Source: Amblyomma americanum (taxonomy: Eukaryota > Arthropoda > Arachnida > Ixodida > Ixodidae). From it: a DNA stretch of 64,000 nt. Below are positions 22,483 through 34,817 of the stretch, one piece after another. A program made the translations under genes and the position numbers. The notes below the pieces were generated by a model. The model made no database searches and was not told where the DNA came from. It was given only the letters and a program-made list of their open reading frames with translations. Within the stretch, counting starts at the first letter, position 1. Every line of letters begins with the position of its first letter. The stretch is from the NCBI RefSeq assembly GCF_052857255.1, contig NC_135497.1:552296113-552360112 (forward strand), read 5' to 3'.

Positions 22483-24843
22483 CAACATATTTCTCCTACA
22501 TTGGGCTCTTTTCTGTCTGCTCCGAAGATTCTTGACCCAGCAATCACGTGCGTCAATTTAATCGCCAGCACCGTCTGCCAAGCAAGGTATCTAACCTTTT
22601 GCATCCAAAAGAAGCAGGCGCCTCCGGAGGTGCGACGCGTATTTGGACTAACGGAGCCGTAATGGGGTCATGCGAGACGCATCTGCAAGATTATGAAATC
22701 GGAATACTGGAATCAGGCTAGGTTGCTGGAAGATTGTCTCAAGGTACTTGTGAATGAGAGCACTGAACCTTCAGGGCAAGTTCGTCGCCTCGCCGAGTAC
22801 AAGAAGTTGGCCGCTAATTCTACAGATTTCCAGTGGCGCCATGTAGTCTCAAACCTGCCTCGTAAGGAAAAAAGTCAGCGAGAAGCGGCAGGCGCAGTCA
22901 CCGTTCTGGGGGACGTGCCATTACCCGACAGCATCAGAAGAACTCTGCAAAATGGCCCTAAATTCAGCTATGGACCACATACAAACCGACCACAACTTCT
23001 AGAACTTGTGAGGAACGTAGCCACCGGGGCATCTGTAACCAGCAAAGTGAGAGTGATTGGTGATAGCGTCGACTGCCTCGTGCGGAATGCTGATTCCGGA
23101 CCAAGATGAAGGCCTCCCATTTTGAAGACGGCAAAGGCGATTCAGAGTAGCGGTGCCACCGTACTCCAGGCTGACAAGGAAGGGGGATTTGTCGTGATGC
23201 CTGAATCGCTTTTCAAAGACAAAGCGCATGCAGCATTATGCAAGAATTTTAAGCAACTAAAGTTTCAACCAAAGAAACAGAAATCCACTGCTGTGCAGAT
23301 GCTACGGGCACTCTCCCTCGACAGGATGAAAAGAGAAGTAGAAAACTCAAAGACAAACTTCCTGGAAGTATTCTTTTCGGGTAAAACCCATAAACCTGAT
23401 TGCCCCCTAAGGACCATTTTTTCTGAAAGAGGGACCTGGCAGGCTACAGTCAGCAAGTACATACAGCAACAACTCAAGCGCCTGACCCTCGATGATCCTT
23501 TTCCAGTCAAAAGTTCCACAGAGGCCATCATTGCTTTTCAAGACCTTCACTCTGCCACCTCAGCGTTTTCCATAGACGTCGAGGATCTATATTACTCCGT
23601 TCCACATGAAAACCTTTTAGAAACGGTTCGGGAGAAGATTTCTAGCACAGATGAGATAAGTTTTCAAAATTACACTGGAACCAGTACGAACAACTTCATC
23701 ACCTTGCTGGAATTCTACCTGCAATCGACAGCCATATCCTTCGAAGATAAATTTTATGTGCAGAAAGATGGCATTTGCATAGGCTCTGCAGTCGCACCGG
23801 TGCTCTGTGACATATACCTATCTGCCGTGGACAACCGTATCCAGAAAAACCTGACAGGGACGGCCGTACTCAAAATTATGAGGTATGTGGACGATTACCT
23901 GGTCATACTGAACGCTCCGTCAGAAGGCAGTATTGAAGGTTTGGTGCCAGAGATTGTTAAGCTGTTCTCCACTGAGTCTTGAGGCTTGAAGTTCACCTGG
24001 GAAATCCCTCAAGGCAACTGTATCCAGTTTTTAGATCTGCAGATCAACTTTTGTCAGCCCGATTGCAATCTGTGTTGCAAATACAACCTACGTACGAGGA
24101 AAAGTCCGCTTCCTTATGAAAGCGCCCATTCTAAATTGATAAAACGTGGGATTGTAGGAACACTTCTTCAAGCAGCGCTCAACAAAAGCTGCCCGCACTT
24201 TATGGAAGACAGTTTTGGAAACCAAATTGCCCGTCTCGAGAAAGCAGGGTACCCCACTGACGTCATCAGCAGTGTCACAGTAAGTCTTCTACATAAGGTA
24301 AAAGAAGGCAACAAGAAGATTTCGAGCCCCCCAATCCCAAGACAGAGCATGAAGGTCATACCATATATCCATAGAATTTCCCACAACTTGAAAAAGATAG
24401 ACCATAGATATGACGTAAAGGTTCTTTTTTCCGCCCCCAGTAAGCTTTCTAGTATTTGTACTGTCCTGTCTAAGAAACGAGAGTCATGTGAAAAGAAGCA
24501 CGATTATCATTACGTCCAATGCGCCACCAACGTCGTGTATGGAATTCCGTTAACCTGTGGTTGCATATATATGACAAACGGGAAAGTGCGTCAACGAGAG
24601 ACTGCCGGAGCACGAGAGAGCAATAAAAAAAACAATGAAAGACGCCGCCTACCAGAGCATACTGTGGATCATGGTTGCAAGCCCATATTTACCAATACCA
24701 CGATTCTGGCCCATGCTAAGACCAAACATCGGACAGAAATAATTGAGGCTTTTCATATTGCTAACACCGGTGACGAATGCGTTAGTACTGCTTCTGTTGT
24801 TCTGCTCGACAAAGAGATAACATTCTTAGATGAACATGTGTAA
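22450..24843 (+). pseudogene. PLE E reverse transcriptase / GIY-YIG ORF
   Basis: The frame starts at ATG 22450 (MNQLTQ), inside the left pseudo-LTR, and stays in the same frame to TAA at 24841 (about 797 codons). It has in-frame stops: TAA near 22660, TGA at 23107 and TGA at 23980. RT motifs in order: QADKEGGFVVMP, GKTHKPDCPLR, SERGTW, LDDPFPVKSS, motif A FSIDVEDLYYSVP, GICIGSAVAPVLCDIYL (motif B) and RYVDDYLVIL (motif C). FLDLQI follows, then the linker IPYIHRISHNLKK and FSAPSKL. The GIY-YIG part begins VVYGIPLTCGCIY, but the YIGQTG.C.NER segment reads out of frame for about 70 bp owing to compensating indels. It returns to frame at the catalytic-Glu region (EIIEAFHI). It cannot make a full protein as it stands. 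Confidence 0.85.
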
Positions 24844-25390
24844 ATTCGATGTCCTCTAGGTTGCTTTACGGCGGTGAAACTCGGTGCTGTTATCTCTGTG
24901 GCTTAATGTGTTTAGCATTTCACACTCGCTTTTTTGACACTGCTTTTGCAACGAGGATAGTTACCCGTTGACATGTATCACTTTTATGTTTGACTGCTTT
25001 TGTTATGGCTTTTTTGACACTGCTTTGCTAAGATATCTCATGTTCCCCGCGTTCATTGTTCACCTCATGATGCTTCAGTTTCTCTTTCTTGATTTTATGT
25101 TTTGATTGTTATGTTTGGAGTATCATATCAGTTTGACAGAATGATATCTGGTTGTACCCTTGGCGGCGGCTTGCTGATATTAACAGCGCACGTGGTTTGC
25201 CTTTCTTTTGGTTTTGTAATCTTTCTGTTGGCTAACATTGGTATATATTCAAGTTGCCTGCTCTTAATAAACTAGATGGAAGTTGCGCTCTGTTCTTGTC
25301 GTATGTGTTACTTTGTTGTGTCCTGTGGTCTTTGCGCAAGTGCATTATTTGTTAGAAATGAACCAACTCGCCCAAACAAGAGTGTTAATT
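24659..25390 (+). repeat. PLE E right pseudo-LTR
   Basis: Direct partner of 21757-22482. It ends 33 nt beyond an ATG (ATGAACCAACTCGCCC...), i.e. it carries a copy of the first codons of the ORF past the untranslated terminus. AATAAA is at about 25267. No clear target duplication was found, so the outer boundaries are set by where the two copies stop matching. Confidence 0.85.
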
Positions 25391-28300
25391 TTTTCTTGGC
25401 ATCTGTGAGTTTTTTTCAAGGACAAGTTGTGAACAGCCTTCTTTTCCTTGCTTAGAGCTAGGGCTTAGCAAGGTCCTGATGCGAAAGGCGATCAAGCTCT
25501 GGAAGAATTGCGAGGAGCTTATGGAGAGAATAAGTATTATGCAGAGAAGCAAGATACCTGAAATTAGCAAGCAAAGAAGACAGCCAGACGTGCAAGTAGA
25601 AAAAAATAAACTGCCTTTTTGGTGTCAGTGACCGGAGCGGACAATAATTAGCCTTGGCCTTCGCCTATGTAGATAAAGTAGGCAGCACAGACATTTCATG
25701 TGCCCAGTGGCGCACAACCCAGGGTAAAATACAGGGTCAAAAGAAAAATGAAGGGAACTTTGAGTAGGACATTGTTTTTACATCCTCCTTTTTTCTAGAG
25801 CAAGGGATCAGGAGAAAAGAATTTCTAATCCTTTAAGAACAGAGGTAAATAGCGAAAAAAGTGCTGAAAATCTAGCGAAAAAAGTGAACATCGAAAAAAT
25901 TTTGTTTCAAAGTAAGCTTTGCCAGCAATATTACGTCAGTCCATCCGGCCACGTGAACGTACATTTGAAAAAGAAGTAGCGGTTAGAAATTAAATTATTT
26001 CACGTTTGTCGGCTTCAGACATGAAAGAACAACGTTTGATTGTTTTTAAAGGCGGATTTATCTTCGTATACAGAGTGTGGCAAACCTCACTATGATACAC
26101 TTTTTATTGCTCACAGAAACAGCAAACAGATGAAAGAGAGGTGGCACGGTAACTTTGGGTTCCGTAAATGTTAAAGCATTGCTTTTAATTTCAATCCAAC
26201 AAATGTCGTGTCATCTGCAAAAAAAAAAAGGCGCTATGCAGTGCTCACTATCTTTGTTCTGCTGCAAAAGTAAGGCGAGGTGTAAGTCTTCACTGCAAAA
26301 AAACTGAACGAATAATAATGGAAAATAGGAAAAACTGAACCAAAGCAGACAAATAGTGACACGTCTACTACCCTCCAAGAAACTAGAATTAGGGCGAAGT
26401 CCCGTACTTGCATTACTCAGTGGTGCGCAGCTGAATGAAAGGTTTGAACCCACTGATAATATACGATGAGGGAACAAAATGCAAATCAGTACATCTAGGA
26501 TTGCATAAATATGCTGAACAAGAAACTGCGAAAAAGAAGAGCGAAAAGCTCCGTGGATTGTGCGCCTCCCTCCATGAAGTTTAGGTATTCGAGCTGTGAC
26601 TATTTTCACGTTATTCGGGCTGAAGTTTTCCATTTCCAAGTTGCACTTTAATTGCCGAAGACAGGACGGTGGTATAGGTTATGATGGCGTAGGGAAAAAT
26701 ACAGAGACAGGGCTGTTCGCAGTGACCTGAGTGCCTTACGAGGGACGGTTGTTAATCCGAGGCATGGCGGGCGTAACTGAATTTAGGCTGCTTTGGTAAT
26801 GCAACGGCAGCAATCATTTGTGTGTAGCTTTCTTATTTAGTAATTTTTCGGAATGTAAAAGTTAAAGGACCGCATTTAAACTCGTGCGAAGAGAAGTATG
26901 CGCGGGCGCCTTAATACTAGCTCCGCACACAGCTTCCGCTTATTCCGTCCCGCCTTCAGGTGCGCGTTTGTAACAGCAGCGGCACATGGACCACTGGGCG
27001 GCCATTACCATCACGGCCGTGGAATCGGAACACAGAATATCCGGCGGAAGGGAAAGCAGAGAGACGCGCGGGGTGAACTGGAGAGTGTGAAGTTACGTGA
27101 TGCTACTTCGGGAAGCAATTCCAGAGAAGCTCCAGGCAAATCGAACAGCGCACGGCCGTGGCTTCCACCGGCCTCTATGCAAAGGTGCACACGAGAGTGA
27201 GAAAGAGGCATCAAGGAATGCGAGACATCTTTTGAGGATGCACGCGGGCCATCGGCGGTCGGTCCATCTAGATCTATGATGGCACGTACGCTTCGGCTGC
27301 AGGCGCAAGTGCTGAACTGAAACCGCGCAGACCGCGCACCGCTCGGGTGTGCAAGCAATGGACGGCTGCACAGGCACGTTGGTCGCCGCAGCCGACTTTA
27401 ATGGCTCCATACGGCGCCTCGCGCCAAATTGCTCGAAACTTTGCCGCGCGTCGCGCGATGGCCGCACCACGGAATCCGACCGCCAGACTCCGGCCGCTCA
27501 TTAAAACGCCTGCCGGGTGCCCACAGTCCGCATTTCATTCCGACGGCACGTCGCTGATTAGCCCGCCAGTGGGAGAGCAATTACGGTCGACTGCGTCCAC
27601 TGCGAGCGGTGGGCGGTACATCACGCGCCCGGCGTCTACTGATTGCCCCCCACTGGCGTTCGGCTTTGCAAGTCTCTCTCTTTTTTTTTTCACTGTCGCC
27701 AATACGAACGAAGCTGTCCACCCAAGTGTCGTGTCTTAGCGCTCAGACAACTCCCAACGCCCAGGTCCGCTTCGGGGAGAAGCACCACGGAGCGCATAGG
27801 GTGTCCCACCGAGCGTAACCGTTTAAAAGCGGTAGCTGGTAATGGAAGGGCGCTCAGCGACGTTATGGTCTGGCGGCTGTACACTTTTCTGACGTAACAG
27901 GGTGGTGCATAGAATCACGAGGGAAACAAATAACACTTGTTTAGCTTGTCACAATGGCCGACGAGATGTGTCCTCTGCGGCGCGGCGGATTGCGCCCTCC
28001 TTCTCACTGATGCGAGGTGGATACTCAATCCCTTAGGCCACCACATTCGGTTCTCATAACAGAGGAGGAGGAATAATATAACGTTACTTAGAGTTTATTC
28101 TAAAAATATGGGGTTGATGAACTTTGAATCGCACATGATGAAAATGTTTTAGTGAGTGGCGCCGGCCGAGCAGCTTGGAGTCATTATCGTCGCGCTCTAC
28201 TAAATATCACCTAATACGCCCCAGTATTTTGTCTTTTAGTTTCTAGGTTGTCTCTTTCCGGCTTCAGTCGAAATCGGAGTCAGATCGCCGGGCTCTATAT

Positions 28301-29549
28301 AAAAAAAAACAACGTCAACATAGCCACAAACGATATACCGATGACCTAAACAAGTGAGAATTCCTCTTGTAAACAAATCCTTCTAACCTCATTAGCAACC
28401 ATACGGTACGGCTTTAGCGCTAGAATCTGCCTCATCTTTGATGGTCGGCTGGCAACTTTTTTCTTCAGCCTCCTTAAGCATCGAATGAAATCTGGAGAAC
28501 CGTAATTGTTGCGCGATAGTTTTATTCCCAAGTTTTTATTCTCCATCTCTGCGAGGAAAGCACGTATCACCAAGGAGTAGAAGATTCCGGTCGCCCTCGT
28601 GAGCTCAAAGTGACTTCAGTACGGCCACGCCATTGACGTAGGGCTGTGCAAAAGGACTGTATCGCATTTCACGCATTTCATCAGATCACTAAACACAGTT
28701 TATCAATGAAGCAACTACGGCAGTCGTGGTTTTTTTTGAGCCTAGGCAACTTTATGATTATAATTTTCGCTCATTTCCAGTGCTTTAAATGGTTTCCACA
28801 TTATAATAGCGTTAGTATCAAAGAATCAAAGAAGGAAAACTTCAGCTATATACATTATGCTGGCTTAAGTAGCGATATTCAAAAACGAACACGAAAATTT
28901 TTTTAGCGGCGATAAAATTTGAAAAATCACTATGTCGATAATTAGCATTTGGTCCCCTTTGTTCAGCTAGTCTGAGCCGTGTGAAAGACCAAGCTGTATG
29001 CCTAAAACCAACTCGAAGGCTCAGATGGAGTAAACAACTTTCTTTCCAACCAATGCACCCCAGTTTTGCTCGCAAGAGTTCTCAGAAAACGAGACGAGGA
29101 ATAATCGTTGCATGCAGGCGGGAAGTGACACGTTCACACCCTTTTTTCTCCAGACAGCTTGGTCATAGGGACACCATATGCTTAGACCGGAAAGCGCTGG
29201 CTACTGACATGCTGAAATCATGCTTTGCGTTCGAGCTGCACGTTGTAATGAGTACAGAGTCGGTCGCACTTGTCTAGAGCGCTGGAGTGCTGTGCTTCGG
29301 AGTAAATTTAGATAAATCTTATTTCAGCTGCTTTCCTGGGGGTAAGCTGCTGGTGTCTGTGCGGTTCACATGTCTATTAGGCTGCTCTCCAGCGCAAGTA
29401 TTATCAGTGAAAGTCAACACCTACTTTAGAATTTCACTTTATTTCCGCTGGGCGGCATAGCCCGAGCGTCAAGTGTGATCAACTCTGTACACGGTGTGCA
29501 AACGGTATGTCGCCAATTCGCGAATCTGGGAAGTAAAGGGTGAAGGCTA
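25391..29549. other. no gene recognised
   Basis: Mostly AT-rich. The section from about 26890 to 27870 is clearly richer in G, C and CpG, with overlapping 60-130-codon ORFs on both strands, as expected from GC-rich DNA without coding. It could be a CpG-island-like promoter, but no initiator, TATA or exon structure convinced me. No repeats with recognised boundaries. Confidence 0.35.
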
Positions 29550-29945
29550 ACGAAAAGGGTACAGCTCAAGTTAAGGAGAACGCAGCAAGCTATGGAAAGA
29601 AAAAGGATAGGTGTAACGTTAAGAGACCGGAAGCGGGCAGGGTATGTGAGGGAACAAACGCGGGTTAATGACATCCTAGTCGAACTCAAGAGGAAGAAAC
29701 GGTCTTGTGCAGGATATGTAACGCGAAGGCAAGATAACCGCTGGTGCTTAAGGGTAACCAAGTGAATTCCAAGAGAAGGCAAGCGCAGCAGGGGGCGGCA
29801 GAAAGTTAGGTGCGCGGATGAGGTTAAAAAGTTTGCGGGTATATGGTGTGCACAGCTCGCAAAGGACAGGGTTAATTCAGAAAACATAGGAGAGGCCGTT
29901 GCCCTGCAGCAGGCGTACTGAGGCTGATCATGATGATGACGAAAT
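29550..29945 (+). mobile_element. RTE-like LINE, 3' end
   Basis: The plus strand encodes the C-terminus of a LINE ORF2: MERKRIGVTLRDRKRAGYV, REQTRVNDILVELKRKK, a CAGYVTRRQDNRW motif, IPREGKRSRGRQKVRCADE and a terminal ALQQAY followed by TGA (29919-29921). The tail is CTGATCATGATGATGAC. The H/YV.RR.D.RW and GR(P/Q)..RW/CADE pattern is the conserved C-terminal end of RTE/BovB-like LINEs. One in-frame TGA replaces the expected Trp before IPRE. It is 5'-truncated. The same family appears at 60903-61335. Confidence 0.8.
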
Positions 29946-30204
29946 AACAATTTCCTGATTAATCAAACAGAGTGAATGCAAATCACAACTAATTTTAATG
30001 GGTGACCCCCTACACATGTTTACCTTGTATTCCAGAACCTGTATCGGTTTCTTGACGTCGTACGGTTAACGTGAAATGATACGCGTACAAAAAGCTTAAA
30101 CGGTAACAACAAAGAGAGAAGTTGAGTTGAGTTGAGGTGTTGAATGCTACAGGTGGGGTTAGCATTGCTTTATCTGCAGGCAATTGCTCCACCGTAGTGT
30201 TCCT

Positions 30205-30490
30205 TCTATATTAATAATGTCCTAAAGCCTGCCGCATCTACCCGCTATGCACACAGTCTCTTATAATAGCACACATTCTCTCCCGCAGTCACCATCTATG
30301 CACACAATCAATCCACACAGTCCACATCACAGTGCACTCCAGAAGTCACCATCTATGCACATATTCAGTCACAGTAAAACCTAGACCATTGCAGTGCCAC
30401 AATTCATACACACATTCACTCACAGTAAAACGTAGTCCATTCCGGAAGACACCATCTACGCACACATTCAATCACAGCAGGCCATAGTCT
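30205..30490. repeat. degenerate minisatellite, ~60-bp unit
   Basis: Four to five imperfect units share CACCATCTATGCACA, CATTCAATCACAG, TAAAACCTAGTCCATT and CCAGAAGTC. It sits immediately 3' (minus strand) of the LINE coding end below, so it is probably that LINE's 3' untranslated region. Confidence 0.65.
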
Positions 30491-30500
30491 GTTCCTGCTG

Positions 30501-30840
30501 TCACCATTTAGAAACAAGATCCGTGTCCTGCAGAAATGTTAAAAGAAGGCGTGCAGCCTCCCTTCTCCATCTCTGGTTTCCACTCTGGTAGACAATGTCC
30601 TGAACTGTACTGTGACGGGTTCCTGTCTTCTTGATGGAAGCAAACATCACATACTTTCCGCGTCGTACTCTGGGCATTACATAATATAATGTTCGATATC
30701 CCCGCACACACCACATAAAGAACAGAGCGGAGACGATGCCCGTCTTATGCATCCAGGCAGGAGTGCGAGCAGAGGCGGTGCGAATTCGATGTAGTAGAGT
30801 CGCCTGTGATCTTCTCAGTCCCTTGGTCACACATGGCTTG
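30501..30840 (-). mobile_element. LINE ORF2 C-terminus
   Basis: Minus strand: TKGLRRSQATLLHRIRTASA, RTPAWMHKTG, a frame-shifted zinc-like region (the CGVCGD.EHY-type motif is visible across two frames), MFASIKKTGTRHSTVQDIVY and QRWRREAARLLLTFLQDTDL. This is the basic, Arg-rich C-terminal end with a Cys/His motif found in tick LINE ORF2 proteins. It is 5'-truncated and has one frameshift around 30690. Confidence 0.6.
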
Positions 30841-30844
30841 TGAG

Positions 30845-32204
30845 GCGCAGATTTTAGTTGAGGGAGACAGAATCCTGGCGCACTTCGTTTTCTCCTTAGT
30901 GCTACAAATTACGCTGCGCGGAAATGTTAACTAACAACGCCCGGTATTCCTTCTCGAACCGCTAATATTTTTGGGTTCTTAAGTTTACGTCTGAGTTATT
31001 CTGCTGGCATTTCATTTCACGCTGATGGTAGTTACATATTTGTAGCTTCCGTGGTAATTCTCAAGAGGGGTCACAATTATTCTCACACGTCCACGGTGGG
31101 GAGTTTGAGAACATGAGATTTCTCCGGAAAGTATTTATTTTGAGATGTTAATTGCGAATTTTTTTCGATTGCTAGTTGACCGCTGAGCCGAATTGAAATA
31201 AAAGGCATAAAATTGGGTTCTTAGAGCAAAACCACATATCGCTTCCTTTTTATGCTTCCATAAGTTGAACACACATGCATGATGAGATACCAAGCAGTCT
31301 CTTTCTTGAGTTTGTATTCTTTATTCGAGTACCTTTAAAATGTTGCTAATTCTCTAACGAATGAAAATGTGTTTTGCGCCGTTATAAAGAGATTGGGAAG
31401 TTCCCAATACTTTTTATTATTGTAAAGCTGTAAATTGGAGCTTTGAATTCACAGTAACATAAAAATATCTAATTGTGAGACGTAAAAAGGAGAAAGGTAA
31501 CGAATAAAATCCAACAGCCCTTACAAGCAATCAGCCAGTGACGGACGGCATTTAGAATAAAATCAACATTTTCACATTGCATGCGCAGTCTTGGTGAAAA
31601 GTAGTCAGGCTCCTTTATCACCTCCTTTAATGCTAACAGAGACTTATCATTATACAGAGGAGCATGATGATGGCGTGGGTTGACGTCACATAGATTACCC
31701 TTGCAGCCGACGGGGGCCGCCGACTCCACTGTCGCAACTCCACCGCCAGCCCACTTTTTCGTGGTCACCGCAGCCTGGTTATGCTCAGCGAAGCGGTACC
31801 TACCATCAGAGACCATATGACAAGACAGACACAATGCATAACAGTTCTAATGAAACAAAGTGAACAAGGCTTGAGTCGGAGTCTCAGCACGCTAGCGAAC
31901 GCGTGGGCAAAAGGACTTGTCTTCGTCAAAGTAGGAAGAAGAAACGTTGACTGGGGCTCCCCACTCAACCTTTGTTCACTTTGTTTTGTGTTGTCAACGG
32001 ACCCGCATTCTTGCATGCCCTCTCTCTATCGTGGAACTTTGTTGAAAGCTGTTTTACTCAGAAACGCAATACTAGTCAATAAAAGTTCATATCTTTTGCA
32101 CGAATTCATGATTCACACATCTCGCAGACTTATATTTCGGTTAAATCATCGGCCTGTCCTACGGAATTAAGCCATCTAGAGGAATGGCTGTCTAGAGGGA
32201 TGAC
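30845..32204. other. no gene recognised
   Basis: AT-rich up to about 31700. It contains the small inverted-repeat element at 31853-31990. The stretch ends at the target duplication of the composite PLE. Confidence 0.4.
31853..31990. mobile_element. small MITE-like element
   Basis: A terminal inverted repeat of about 24 bp: the left end reads AACAAAGTGAACAAGGCTTG and the right end reads the complement with two or three differences (CAACCTTTGTTCACTTTGTT). Total length is about 138 bp with no ORF. No target duplication could be assigned. Confidence 0.5.
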
Positions 32205-32218
32205 TGTCATCCATTTAA

Positions 32219-32913
32219 TATACGTTGTGGGGCTAGTTGGTTCATACTCAGACTTCTATTATGCGCACAGAAAGACGACACAAAAAGACAAGGTAGACAG
32301 GACGGAGCGCAAACTTTCAACTGTTTTATTCCAGAAAAAGTACATGACATTTATACCAAAAAGTATGGATAGTTATCAGAGCCACGTGCCGGCCAGAACC
32401 CTGGAAAAGCAAAATCTTTATCATATATTGTCACAGATGGTGCACTGACACATGAACTACCGCTTTTTCTTATATGGTAGGCTTCAGCCAATTCTCGCGC
32501 AAGCGTGTCAGTACTCCTGCACAAGATGCTGGTGCCTTGGAGCGTTGCATCACACAGTTGTTTTGCTTTCTGTTTTATGTCGTTATCTTTTCCACACTCA
32601 CTGATGTGCGCCGGCAGGTGCGAACCGGTACCGTTCTTTAACGACAAACTGTGTTCCCTTAGCCGCTCATTAACACATCAGCCCGACTGCCCAATGTACA
32701 CCTTCCCACACTTCAGCGGAATTCTGTACACTACCCCTTTTTCACACTTCACAAACTTATTAACATGTTTGATTTTGCAATCTGAGTTGCGGCTACCATC
32801 TTGCGAAACTAGACGACACAGTGAAGAAAGTTTCCTTGGGGCCGAGAAAACCACGGGTACCTTAAACTTGTTAGCCACGCGCTTGAGGTTATGAGCCACT
32901 TTATGCTGATATG
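32219..32913 (-). repeat. PLE D right-hand (3') pseudo-LTR
   Basis: Matches 34789-35524 in direct orientation. On the minus strand it holds the end of the ORF including GIY-YIG, the 3' untranslated region with GGAATAAAA, and the conserved terminal block GAAAGTTTGCGCTCC. It then ends with about 30 nt that repeat the ORF start (ATGAACCAACTAGCCC...). It lacks 49 bp present in the partner, between two AAAAGC direct repeats near 32410. The deletion changes the predicted C-terminus. Confidence 0.8.
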
Positions 32914-34817
32914 GGATGACCACAGGTTTCACTTTCTTTTTTGCAACTGCAACCATTGTCTGGTTCCTGCTCCTTTCTTGTTTAATCTTCTTGAGAAGAG
33001 CTTCAGCAACTGAACTCACTATCTGGGGAAAGCCTGCCTGTTTTAGCTTCGCGACCTGATCGTGAAAGCGTTCCTGGGCCATGTGACAACAGGACTTTCT
33101 TAGAGATGACTCAAGGCACATCAAAGCGATAGCACGTTTAACAGTTTTCGATTGCTTGGAATCAAAAGGCAACAATTTCTTATGTGCACGCGGTTGGTAC
33201 TTCCAGCAAAAGCCTGCGTCCTTAAGGGTTATTTTCAAGTCTAAAAATTGCAAACAGCTGTCATTGGCGAGTTCACAAGTAAAATTCCATCCTTTGGATA
33301 GTCGTCTAAAATTAGTAAGAATGTCCTCCACGACTTGTGGATAGGTCAAAGGTGATTGTTTCTTCGTAACAATAAAAAAGTCGTCTACATATCTAAAAAT
33401 CTTTAGCGTGCTACCGTTTTCAAGCGCCTCGGCCAATGATCTGTCCACACCTGCGAGAAAAATGTTGCAAAGCACCGGGGCCACGCACGATCCGATACAG
33501 ATCCCATTTCTTTGTACATAATTATACCCTTTAAAATAAACAGTGGTAGAACTGAGGTATAACTCCAGGAGTACAAGGAAGTTGTCAACCGACATACCAG
33601 CGCTGTTTTGAAAAGACACCGCTCCGTTCATTTCTATGCACAACCTGACAGCAGCCAACATTTCGCTCTGTGGAATAGAATAAAACAGGTCAACAACATC
33701 TACAGAAAACATGTGTCCTGCAGAGTTTGTTTCATGCAAAAAGTCAACAACCTCAAGACTATTCTTAATGGCAAACGGGTCGTCTACTACAAGTCTGTTA
33801 AGTTCCTTTAGCAAGAACCGGCTTAGTAGGTTCTGCCAGGCACCCCTTTCGCTGACAATGCACCTAAACGGAACACTTTCTTTGTGGTTTTTTGCAGTGA
33901 AAAAAACCTGCAAGGTATTATATTTGGTGTTCTGAATACTACTGGCTAACTTCTGTAGACCAAGGTTTCCGCATAACGCAATGGCTCGGCTTTTTACCTT
34001 TGCTGGTTTTTGTTCTGTTTTTTCAAAATTCTTGCGGCTAGCCTCCGAGCCTTTCTTGTCGTACGTTCCCGACGGCATAGCGACAAAGCCCCCTTCCTTA
34101 TCCGCTTGAACGAGTTGCAGGTCGTTGTCCTTAAAGAAGCGCACAATTTTTCTTGTTGGAGTCTTGATGCGGGGCCCCCTAGAAGGCACGGTCCTGATGA
34201 GAGAGTCGACTCCCTCCAGAAGACACCTTTCCTTATCATCCGGGTCGGCCTTGTTGGAAATTCTTCTCGTCAGTGCCAAGAGCTCATGACCTTTAACTTC
34301 CGGCTCAAACCTGTACTTTGGACCTTTCCTGAGGACGCTAGCGACGTCCTCCGGAATGTGGATGTCGTCAAGAACCTGGAGAGCAGAACTGTCTTCTTTA
34401 CTTTCTTTCTCTTTTTTTCTTCCTTTGGTTATCACTGCGAGAGATTGCGTCCACAAAAAATCAGTCGACTGGGCGGCCAGCTTCATCATAGATTGAAGCT
34501 TCCTGGCGGCGATATGCAGGCAAGCGAAGCCAATCCTTGAACAGGCGAACCTGTCTAAATAGCTCAGACCTCAAGACCCGCCACACTCTCTTCACATGGC
34601 CGAGGGACGGTTTAACACGGCCAAACAAAACCGAGATGTCAGGAGGCACCAATCCCTTCCTTACGCAGAATCCGAGCAACCTGGCACGGCACGTAGTCAA
34701 GGAAATGTGAGCAACAAGGCTCGAATCTTGGAAAGGATGTGGCGAAACACTCACAAAAGGGCCCACTGTAGAAGAAAGGTAACCCAGTAATATACGTTGA
34801 GGGGCTAGTTGGTTCAT
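32351..34817 (-). pseudogene. PLE D reverse transcriptase / GIY-YIG ORF
   Basis: The best-preserved PLE here (about 820 codons). ATG at 34817 gives MNQLAPQRILLGYL; the conserved N-terminus continues GPFVS, then CRARLLGFCVRKG. A one-base frameshift near 34490 joins to LAAQSTDFLW. RT motifs: QADKEGGFVAMP, TAKNHKESVPFR, SERGAW, VDDPFAIK, motif A FSVDVVDLFYSIP, GICIGSCVAPVLCNIFL and RYVDDFFIV. Then FLDLKI, the linker IPYQHKVAHNLKR, FSAPRKL and the GIY-YIG VVYRIPLKCGKVYIGQSG. A TGA at 32680-32678 follows, where the sister copy F has CGA, and the frame continues CVNERLREH. The catalytic-Glu region is ELAEAYHIRKS. RT plus C-terminal GIY-YIG nuclease is the defining PLE arrangement for target-primed insertion. 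Two lesions only. Confidence 0.88.

Noticed and set aside
23107..23982. selenocysteine or programmed readthrough at the in-frame TGAs of PLE E
   Set aside because: Stops lie at different positions in different copies. In D and F they match CGA in the sister copy, so mutation is the simpler explanation.
26890..27870. several overlapping ORFs in GC-rich DNA
   Set aside because: ORFs on both strands of similar length with arginine/alanine-rich, non-domain sequence are a base-composition effect.
30205..30490. possible CRISPR-like array
   Set aside because: Units are contiguous, imperfect and without unique spacers. This is a minisatellite in a LINE 3' region of a eukaryotic genome.
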